Assembly: GCA_034401795.1 (NCBI GenBank)
Contig: CM067371.1
Location: forward strand, 76,032,833-76,096,832
Length of the DNA: 64,000 nt
Direction of reading: 5' to 3'
Origin: Chaetoderma sp. LZ-2023a
Taxonomy: Eukaryota; Mollusca; Caudofoveata; Chaetodermatida; Chaetodermatidae
A model generated the notes under the pieces. The model did no database searches, was not told the DNA's origin, and saw only the letters and a list, made by a program, of their open reading frames with translations. The first letter of the stretch is position 1, and each line of letters starts with the position of its first letter. A program made the position numbers and the translations under genes. This document shows positions 1 to 64,000 of this stretch, one piece after another.

Positions 1-549
1 TGACTGACTGACTATGCTGTCTACCGCTGTATGTAATCTCAAGCAATAGAGATATCACCTATAGTTTGGCAGCGTGATGTGCACGCATTCATACAGATAG
101 GCCGTTGCATAGTTTGAAGCTATAATGAAAATTATTGGAATATACACAAAATAACTCATCTGAAAATGATTGCTATTGAATCTATGTGTAAAAATCGACC
201 AGTGCAGAATAGCTCTGTACAGCTCATAAATAACTTAGAATGCTTGCAAAACGAATTAAGAACTGAATATCTTGAACACAATTGTATTAGAAACATTGTT
301 CTTCCAATCCAATTAATGTTCAAAATATTCAACAGAGCATTTCTTACTAACTAACATGATTCCGTTTTTTGTTTTGGAAACATTTACATTTACATTTATT
401 TATGAGCTGTACTGTACAACACCACGTTTAAAATGGGATTAGTATCCCTTTAAGGAGCTGTTCTCATTCGATTCAGATGCTATTTACCATATCACATGAA
501 TGGATTAACCAACCTCAACCTTTCATGGTCACCATTAAATTGGTATTTA
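1..549. other. Upstream sequence without recognisable gene
   Basis: AT-rich, with only short open frames and no splice-bounded coding segment that I can support. It lies upstream of the first identified exon of the host gene, so it is probably intronic or repeat-derived. Confidence 0.4.
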
Positions 550-1046
550 GCCCTATTAGATTATCAAAAAAACCGAAAATGGTTTCAGACTTTCAATTCG
601 TTTATGGGAAACTGAAACTGGTTTCGCGGAAACTGAAACCATCTCCGAGGCAGGTTTCGCAGTTTCGGGGTTTTCTGGGTTCGTAAAATTCGATAATCAG
701 CAGATAATCAGTACGACGGCAGAATGCCACCAGTTATTGCACATAGAAGTGCCATTGTCATAATTCCCGTGCTAAACCTTCTACAATCAGGATTTTTACA
801 AAATTGTCAATGCTCTCGCCTTCAAATTACATAATATTCCTCACTTTTCAGAAAGCCATTCTGAAACCGAAAAGGTTTCAGTTGTTTGAAACTATGTATT
901 CTTTTTATAATTTCGGTTTTATGTAACTGCTCATTTTATTATTGAAACCTAAAGACAAGTTTCAATTTTACTCACGTTTATCAGAGTAGTGAAACTACAA
1001 ACTAATTTTGTAAAACCGAAATCAGTTTCGTCATAATCGAATAGGC
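550..1046. mobile_element. Small non-autonomous inverted-repeat element (MITE-like)
   Basis: The left end (GCCCTATTAGATTATCA, 550-566) and the reverse complement of the right end (GGCCTATTCGATTATGA, near 1030-1046) agree at most positions, which gives a roughly 500-bp element with imperfect inverted ends. Both ends are rich in alternating GAAACC and GGTTTC words that can pair. There is no coding capacity. I could not find a convincing target-site duplication, so the exact limits and superfamily stay open. Confidence 0.45.
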
Positions 1047-1063
1047 CGTCATAATTCCAGTTA

Positions 1064-1096
1064 TATGAATGAATGAATGAATGAATGAATGAATGA
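1064..1096. repeat. (GAAT)n microsatellite
   Basis: About eight tandem copies of a GAAT tetranucleotide are visible. Confidence 0.9.
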
Positions 1097-1156
1097 CTTT
1101 ATTCTCCAACTCTACATAGTTACATGAGAGGTACAGTAGTGTAGTTACAGATGCCA

Positions 1157-1272
<116 letters not shown>

Positions 1273-1439
1273 TCATCCTTATAGATAGGTTTTGATAAGG
1301 TTTTGATATCTGGTAATGGATTCGATCTGCCGCTCAAGTATATAACTTCATAAGTAATTGCGTCACATAAGCCTATATGTTGATGTCACAATGACAATGT
1401 GTAATGAATAACGTACCTAGGTTCATTATGAACGTTGAA

Positions 1440-1735
1440 TAGTCCTTCAAGTGTACGAATTGTATGTCTTTAATATTTAATAAGCATTAGGCTGAAAATT
1501 TTGAAAACTAATTTGACTGGACGCTGCTGCTGCTAACAGCACCCAGTCAAATTAGTTTCAAAATATTCAACTAGTTACCTGTACAGTTACCGTGAAATTT
1601 GTATCCTTGGAATTCAGTATTCAAAGTATGTAAATCGAATACATGGTGGATAACTGTAACAACCGGGAAGCTCCAAATGCATGGGCGGATCTTACCTAGA
1701 AATGGGTGGGCCATAGCTAGAAATGAATCCTTCTA
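1440..1735 (+). mobile_element. Palindrome-core MITE, degraded copy
   Basis: The copy contains the family's core inverted repeat: AACTAATTTGACTGG, then CCCAGTCAAATTAGTTT and AAAATATTCAAC. The characteristic right end follows, reading ATGGGCGG and CATAGCTAGAAATG. The CRE-containing left end is not evident. Orientation is defined with the CRE end first. Confidence 0.7.
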
Positions 1736-2024
1736 TTTTGCTATGTGATGTTCTTTACTAGGGGATGCTGTCCACTGGCCAACAGAATCACATTGTTCTA
1801 CTGACCGGAAGTTCTCCACTAGGTGACCACGTCGCCGTACAATCAATTATTGCTAGCAAGCAGCGTCCACTCGTGGGTATTACATAGATGGTATCGAACT
1901 CGTGCCCATTTACAAGCACGTTTAGCAAATGTCGTTTTGAACGCATGCTAGAAAGTTGGAAATGACATCTTCTAAACGAGATTGATATTTTAAAATATAA
2001 GTTTAATTATTTTCTTCCTCTCCT

Positions 2025-2054
2025 CCTTCTTCTTCTTCTTCTTCTTCTTCTTCT
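2025..2054. repeat. (TTC)n microsatellite
   Basis: Uninterrupted TTC trinucleotides are visible, just upstream of a 35-bp minisatellite. Confidence 0.9.
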
Positions 2055-2106
2055 CCACCTTTGTCATTTGCTTCCGTAAACATTGTCGTCAGTGGAAAGC
2101 CTTCTC

Positions 2107-2316
2107 GGTCGACCACACGTTGTCCTGGAGTGAGTATTCTCGGTCGATCACACGTTATCTTGGAGTGGGTATTATCGGTTGATCACACATTTTCTTGGAG
2201 TGGGTATTCTCAGTCGACCACACGTTGTCTTGGAGTGGGTAATCTCGGTCGACCACACGTTGTCTTGGAGTAGGTATTCTCGCTCGGCCACACGTTGTCT
2301 TGGATAGGGTATTAAC
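2107..2316. repeat. 35-bp minisatellite, six copies
   Basis: Units start at 2107, 2142, 2177, 2212, 2247 and 2282, exactly 35 bp apart. Each begins with a variant of GGTCGACCACACG and contains TTGGAGTGGGTATT. The units are contiguous with no spacers, so this is a tandem repeat and not a CRISPR array. Confidence 0.9.
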
Positions 2317-2864
2317 GAGGGTCAGATAGGTAGTCTGATGGTATTGGAAGTAGAACATGTTTGGAAAATATGTTCTTGTGTCTGATGCCCTGTATTACAA
2401 TGACACATGGCTGGAGGTATTATCCTCATATTGTTTAGATGCGCGTGGCCTATTATCAGTCTGAGCAAGATGACTTCCATAAAAATCCCATTGCAGTTCT
2501 TTTTTTTTGTTTTGTTACGACTTTTGTGAATCGGGTGAAAAGAACAATCCAAAGAAAAAATGTTATTTTATCAGCCATACCGCCGCCAACACTTTGACTC
2601 CACAAGGAATTAAAGAGGGTTGAACTATCAGATTAATATTTAGAAGAAAGCAATAGAGTCCATCCACCAAAACCTGACATCCCTGAACCAAACGCGAATA
2701 ATGGATGGACTGGAGCCATGTGTTGTGAACAGGAGATACTGCCCGTACTGGCAGATATTCCGTAGAAGGAATGGAGACATTGGTTGAGAATAAATAGTAA
2801 GCCAGTTCCTTTGACGATGATAGCAGCATTGGCGGTGAAGAATCGTCATATGGCGTTCCTGATT
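2317..2864. other. Unannotated flank of a LINE
   Basis: No homologous coding segment, repeat or regulatory motif can be supported. Frames that continue the adjacent LINE into this stretch are read-through past its 3' end and do not look like LINE protein. Confidence 0.4.
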
Positions 2865-5800
2865 TGTGATTATGTATGTATGATTACTGTATTCTGCGGC
2901 TGTAGTCGTAGAAACATCATACAGCTGCAATCCGTCCTTCTTCGCTTTTGTTCGCTTTGTCTTGTCCTCAGCCGAAGTCCTTAGCTTTCTCAGATCCATT
3001 CTTGACTTGAGTGTACAGAGTCCTGCTTTCTTGAGGTCACCTCGTAGCACGCTTAGCAGATTTACGTAATGACGTCCTCTCCGAGCTTTGTATTTGCTGG
3101 CTCCGAGTAGAGCGAATTCCAATCCACTCTGTGCTGGTGTCTCTTCTGGCATCCTTAGCACATGGCCAAACATGGACCATCTTTGCTGGGCGACTTTTAC
3201 AGACAGCGGCGACGTATTACACATTATAGTGCATCGTTGGAAATTATGTTCTCTGGCCATCGGTGTCCAGTGATGGTGCGTAGGTGTTTGCGGTGGCAGG
3301 CATCGAGTTTGTTTAGAGTTGCCTTTGGAGCAGCCCATCTGTTACAGTTGTACAGCATCTTATTACACACATGTTGCATTGTATAAACGTAGCCTTTTTA
3401 TCAAGGGTATCTTTGATCTACGAATCCATAGCTTTCAGCATGAATGGAAAGCTATGTTCCCCATGACACAGCGTGCAGCGAGGTCAACAGTACTGCAAAG
3501 CAGTGAGCCTAGAATTTTACTTTTCCTCCATGGTTCGCCGCCACGATGTGGATCGTCATTTTCTTCAGTGTCATGCTTTGTAGATAAGTATATGTGGATG
3601 AACTCTGTTGTGGATTCATTCATAAAGAGATTCTCAATTTATAGTTTGCATGTAGCTATTGGGAGAAGCTTTGCCAAAGGGGTTCTTTTCCTCGTCTATG
3701 AAGTCCACGTCGTCGGCATATTCCATCTCTAGTGGTATACCCAGTATGGACACTGGGGGTTTGGTCTTGTGTGAATCTTCCAGCACAGATTTAACTGTAG
3801 CAGCAAGGTAGCAGGTGAAAATCACATGGGATAGACCATCTCCCTGTAGGGAGCCGTTTGATGTCCCAAACTCTGCAGACTTCACTAACTTGACTCGTAC
3901 TCTCAGCTTGGTGTCCGAAAGTAGTAGTCTAACTATAGTCGTAGCTCATCTTCATTGCAACTGGCCTGGCATAGTACATCTAGGATCTTTGAGCGTTTAA
4001 TTGCGTTGAAGGCTCGTGGCGTGGCAATGCCTATTTTGTGGAAACCCCTGTGTTTGGACATGCCTACTACACACAGGCCTGGGGTCAGTTACATTTAAAT
4101 GTAACTAGTTACAGTTACAGTTACATTGGACTATGTCAGTTACAGTTACAGTTAAAGTTACATTGGTTGAGCAATGTAACTAGTTACATTTCAGTTACTT
4201 TGCATATTGTAACTAAAGTTACATTTCAGTTACATTAGTTACTTTGTCTGATAATTACTATGAAGAACTATGTGGACATGAAAGTCATCATACAAAGTGT
4301 AATGTAGTCAACCAATTTGCGATATATAGTAGGAACAAAATACCACTTTAACCACTGATATAATAGACTGACAGAACTGAATTTATTTCAGATATAAAAT
4401 ATAAAACCTGCTGAAATGTGTTCAATGAATCTGACTGAATTTTATTGTTGCCATATGCAATAACAAATTTCATTCAATTTGTTTCCAAAATAATAAGATG
4501 CTTTCATTGTAAAAATGTGCATACATATTTCTTCCTCTAACCCTTTCAGCCATGCAAGCCAAATAACAAACATTAATTTTATTGTAAGAAATATTTGGCT
4601 GATGTTTTGAAACTAATTTGACTGAAAGGATTGATAGGTATCAACATTTTTCAGTGAAATTAGTTTCAGTATGTTCAACATATTATCCTTGGAGCATGGA
4701 CTTTCTACAGTATGATAATCCACCATTTACCATGGGCAATATAAGTTTCCAGTGAAATTAGCTTCAAAATCTCCATCAGCTTTATTGTATGCGTAATTTA
4801 AAGTAGCAATTTAAATATGTCTGCTGAGTACTTTAGACAAATTTTACTTTCAAAAGATGTTGCTTCATATGGCAGAAACAGGTTTTTTCAGGTCAAATTA
4901 GATTCAAAATATTCAACAGCTTTCCAGTACTCTAGTTTCATTCCACAGCCTTTCTAAATTTGTCTGCTATACCAAAATGGTTGATGGCTTGACTTTTATC
5001 AATGGCATTGTCCTTTGATGTTTATTACCACACATATGTGAATTGACCCTAGCTTGAGTATAGTTGCTGAGCAATGATGTCCTAAGCTGGCCTAATCAAT
5101 ACTATATAAAGAAAAAAACAGGACATGCTGTTAACACACACTGTGGCAGATTTCACCTTTCTTTACAATTCAACATTTGCTGTTTCTAATCCTTTTAACC
5201 CTTTAACACTAAAGCTGGACAAACAACTTTTGCAGTGGTGTTGAGAAATGTCCATTTCCAGATAAATATAGGAATACTTTTGATAATTTACCATTGGAAT
5301 GACTGGCTCAATAACCAAGCCAGTCATTCCAGTGGTAAATTTTCTAAAATAATCTCATTGTCTACAAATGGATATTAACTATGAGAAAAATACAATTTTA
5401 CTTAATTCTCTAATGATTTAGTAAACAACCTGTTTCTATGGTAGCCTAATGTAAAAGCTGTATAGGAATTTGATTAAAGTTATCACTGCCTGATGTAGCG
5501 ATAACATTAAGTCAGATTATCATATCTAACAAGAATATTTTGAGAATAATAGCATGTTGTAAATATCACATGCAGATATAGAATAACCCTTTAATGGTCA
5601 AGATTGGTCAAGAAAATCAAACCTTTGGCCTAGCAAATCTATTTTGCAGGCTACAGGATTAATATTTGAAAATGTACCACTGGAATGACTGGCCTAATAT
5701 GCATGCCAATTATTCCAATGGTAAATTTAAAAAATAAATTTCCCTGATACCTGGAAATAAAGTTGCTGCCCAAAGCATCAACATCTTCCAGTCAAATTAG

Positions 5801-6612
5801 CTTCAATATATTCAACAGCTTACTTTAATGAGAAAATTGTAATAAATCTGTTAGAGAAGTTTGAATTGTAACTGAAAAGTAATTGAAATTTCAGTTACTT
5901 TTTCAATGTAACTGGTTACATTTCAGTTACTGTAGCTGAAAAAAATTCTTCAGTTACAAATTACTTCAGTTATTTGAAAATTGTAACTAAGTTACAGTCA
6001 GTTGCAGTTACAAGTTACAGTTACCCCAGCCCTGACTGCACATGCATGCGTTAAGCCTATACAACGTCTGCACAGCTGTGTCCACGTTTAAAGCCACTTT
6101 GACATGATCTGGCGAAGTCCTCGATTTTGTCTTGGATGCGGCATATGGTAACATTGGATAGGATTTTCCGTACGCTGTTGAGGAGCACAATGGCTCGCAG
6201 ATTGGCTGGTGGTGGAGGTGGGTGGTGGGCGGTGGCGGGCTTGGGCGTGGGGGCGGAACAGGTGGGTTCTTTGGCTTTGGTAGCGCGATAAGGGTGCATT
6301 TGCCTACAGCATCGACGGGAAGGCGGTGCATAAAAGCTGAACTGATTAGGTACGTGGGCGGTTTTGAGATAATGCCACTTGCGTATTTGAATAGTTCATT
6401 GCTCATGCCATCAGGACCGGATATACGTACATTTTTCAACGCTTTGAGTGCCTTCTCAACTTCTGTTGTTTTAAATTATGTTAGTAATGGCCTGGGATCT
6501 CCTGAAACGGATTCAAGAGCTCATTATCGTGGTCAGTGAACGGTTCCTTGAACCATTCTCGAATTGCCTAGGCATTACTCTGGTCAATCCCGATAAAGTG
6601 CCCTTTAGAGTT
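2865..6612 (-). pseudogene. RTE-like LINE, 5'-truncated and split by a hAT insertion
   Basis: Minus-strand remains of a non-LTR retrotransposon polyprotein. From high to low coordinates they carry the start of the reverse transcriptase (SGPDGMSNELFKYA near 6,400, then SCQSGFKRGHSCAD), the RT core with EYADDVDFID around 3,720, and the C-terminal segment with PLSVKVAQQRWSMFGHVLRM around 3,200. Several frameshifts and stops make it non-functional. The endonuclease domain is missing. A proline-rich CCACC expansion disrupts the frame near 6,210-6,260. A 1,961-bp DNA element occupies 4,074-6,034, leaving about 1.8 kb of LINE. The gene at 55.3-57.6 kb is a second copy and shows the uninterrupted order. 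Confidence 0.85.
4074..6034. mobile_element. Non-autonomous hAT-type element inside the LINE
   Basis: The ends are imperfect inverted repeats: the left reads CAGGCCTGGGGTCAGTTACA and the right, reverse-complemented, reads CAGGGCTGGGGTAACTGTAA. The element is flanked by an 8-bp duplication, ACTACACA at 4066-4073 and ACTGCACA at 6035-6042 (7 of 8 identical). An 8-bp duplication and CAG-type ends are typical of the hAT superfamily. The sub-terminal 180 bp at each end are arrays of GTTACA / TGTAAC words. The interior is AT-rich and has no transposase frame, so it must have been moved in trans. It contains fragments of the palindromic AACTAATTTGACTG core found in the local MITE family. Confidence 0.85.
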
Positions 6613-7241
6613 GTATGCAAAATTGTGATAATAGCTATAACTAATTAAATGATGATATAGTGGAATACGTCTAGCAGATTATCTGCTATGTAAAGGGCAT
6701 CAATCCAGCCAATCAATCCAGCCATTTTACTGATGATTTATTACCATAACCAGTAGGTTATTTAGGTGATGTGTTATGTCATGTGATTTTCAGATTTTAA
6801 GCAACATCCAAAATGTAATACCTCTCAAGCCATTTGCATAGAACAATACAAACAACATTTTGGATCGTCATTTATTACTAATTAGAAAGAAAAATTAGGA
6901 TTTTTCAAATAGTTGTTTCCCCATCTCCAAAATTGACAGATTTTGACGACATTGATGCAGTTTTGTTTTAGGCCTATAAAACATGGCTCGTGGCCATTTG
7001 TTCCCTGGGAACATGTCCAGATATTTCCGTTATTGTGTCCTGGGGGTGAGTGGGGTGGGGGGGGGGGGGGGTTGTTGTTGTCTCTCCTGGTCCCCAGAAT
7101 AATAGGATAGAAATATGAGGGCACTTCTCCAACAGAACTAAGATATATAAGTAAAGCTATTTGAGAGTGTACTGTTGTAGAATATTCCGTCTAAAGCGTG
7201 GTAATCGGGATTTGCACATTTGGGATGATTTTGTGTTACAG
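6613..7241. other. Flank and probable intron with a G-run
   Basis: No gene is visible. A G-rich tract at about 7,043-7,074, with about 16 consecutive Gs, is followed by GTT repeats. The last 30 bases lead into a plausible splice acceptor for the first identified host exon. Confidence 0.4.
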
Positions 7242-62761
<55,520 letters not shown>

Positions 62762-64000
62762 ACAAATAATCCACCAGTCGGAATATCCTCGGCCGTTCCA
62801 GAAGGCTCCTCGGCAGTTCCCGTAATCCGAATATGTTATTGGACTGTACAGTGAAAACTATGTATAAAGTATACTTGCTTTTGGCGCTACAAGACGAATG
62901 TCTTTATTAGAGGTGATCATAATACGATCCATATTAAATAACCGCCATACCGTCGCCCAAGTGCCGTTTTATATGTCACTCAACTTATATTCTAAAGTAG
63001 CCATCTGTTTTAGTGGATACTTTAAATGGTCCATAAAGTGACTGCTATAGACAGGTTTTATTGTATAACGTACGTTATGTTAGCCATATTGTAGGACAGC
63101 AGCACTACATGTGATGTAATAATACCACACCACAACCACCTCACTTCACCCCTTAGTGGGCCTTATGTGTAGCAGGAGTATTATGTTTTCGTTCCGTATG
63201 TACATACGTCCAGAAAATCTTGTCACTGCAACGCCTCCTACAGTTTGAGAGAAATTTGTTTGAAACTTGACAGGAGTATTGTACATCACCCAAACATGTG
63301 CCCAGTGCTAAAATGTTTCGCATTGGTCCATCGTCTAGGTACATACGTTCGTCCGTCCCATTCATCTACGAAAACTGGTCGCTGACACCTCTCCTACAGT
63401 TTGAGAACGAATACACCTTTCCCACGTTGGCGTCATTATGTGGGATTCCCCTAAATCAACGTTCATCACGTTTCTGCTGGCTGGTTAAATGCTACGCATT
63501 TTTCCAATGATAAACTACAATCACAATATTATCGAAGTCATACATCATTAGATCCAATTTTCTAAACAATTTCTTTTTTGCAAAATTTGTACAGAGCTAT
63601 TTGCATATATAAGATGCACCATCACCCGAGATTTAGTAAACCAATCGGCCAATTTGATGCATTTTAAAATTATAATTAGCTGGACAAAATATTAGAAAAA
63701 TATCCAGCTAATACATAAATGTTTGTTTAAAATTTGAATGAGCTTTCTAATGATGTATGACTTAAACAATATTATGATCTTACGTCTTCATATACAAAAC
63801 CTAAAGTTCTCTGTATTAAAATGCTACTCCTCATTAACTGCTTGAGCAATTTCAAGCAGACTTAGCTGGGAGGATAATACGCTGGTATGGTTCAGAACTT
63901 GTGGACAGAATTTATATGGGTCAATTTTTTCGGCGGCCATCTTGGATTTTTTGAAAATTTATGGAAATCACTTAAATGTCCTACTCCTCGATAACCACTT
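62762..64000 (+). other. 3' UTR and downstream flank
   Basis: The 3' untranslated region runs from 62,762 to an unknown end. Downstream, 63,405-63,490 repeats the segment at 53,810-53,905, and GTCCATCGTCTAGGTACATA / CATACGTCCAG words around 63,200-63,350 appear in opposite orientations. No other gene is visible to the window end. Confidence 0.5.
62933..62938 (+). terminator. Candidate polyadenylation signal ATTAAA
   Basis: ATTAAA, the commonest variant of AATAAA, lies about 170 bp after the stop codon. No canonical AATAAA is seen nearer. The cleavage site is not determined. Confidence 0.45.

Noticed and set aside
2107..2316. Regular 35-bp repeats reminiscent of a CRISPR array
   Set aside because: Repeats are contiguous with no unique spacers, and the context is animal DNA.

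Overview
This is intron-rich, AT-leaning animal DNA crowded with interspersed and simple repeats. It looks like a marine invertebrate, either a deuterostome or a lophotrochozoan. Spliced coding exons with consensus GT-AG borders, LINE, hAT and SINE remnants and long microsatellites rule out a prokaryote. The species cannot be named from the sequence alone.

One host gene spans almost the whole window on the + strand, from about 7.24 kb to 62.76 kb. I reconstructed 20 exons whose phases all join, giving 1,009 codons and a stop. The product is the C-terminal part of a cell-surface protein of the CACHD1 / calcium-channel alpha2-delta class: the end of a VWA domain, two Cache-type segments, a cysteine-rich membrane-proximal region, a 277-residue Ser/Thr/Pro-rich (mucin-like) stalk in a single exon, one transmembrane helix and a short cytoplasmic tail with tyrosine motifs. 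The start codon and the VWA metal-binding motif lie upstream of the window. One exon is only 29 nt long and was found because the reading frame required it.

Everything else sits upstream of the first exon, in the introns or in the 3' flank, and is mostly mobile or repetitive DNA. 0.5-7 kb: a small inverted-repeat element, a 35-bp minisatellite and an RTE-like LINE split by a 1,961-bp hAT-type element. 8-13.4 kb: pyrimidine-rich simple repeats, a 230-bp tandem duplication and tRNA-derived SINEs, three of them in tandem. 13.6-17.3 kb: an unidentified block with a striking promoter (two CREs, E-box, five-unit heat-shock element, two CCAAT boxes, TATA box) but no recognisable coding sequence. 19.9-20.6 kb: a 20-bp minisatellite made from the end of a local MITE. 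26-35 kb: a 30-38-bp satellite, a broken hAT transposase gene and a LINE with an inverted 5' part. 42.7-48.1 kb: a 5.4-kb array of a degenerate 24-bp unit. 48.5-51.6 kb: a degraded CR1/jockey-like LINE. 54.8-60.5 kb: remnants of a repeat-family gene of unknown function, interrupted by another RTE-like LINE. 61.1-61.7 kb: AT-rich nested palindromes.

A MITE family of about 360-420 bp recurs at least a dozen times. It has inverted ends (ACCTTTCCAG or AATGGAGGATTCCAG), CRE-like TGACGTCA motifs near one end and a palindromic centre. No single new operon-like system is present. The most unusual items are the heat-shock-type promoter inside an intron, the microexon, the CRE-carrying MITE family and the minisatellite derived from it, and a 24-bp repeat array that is largely open in all three frames of one strand.
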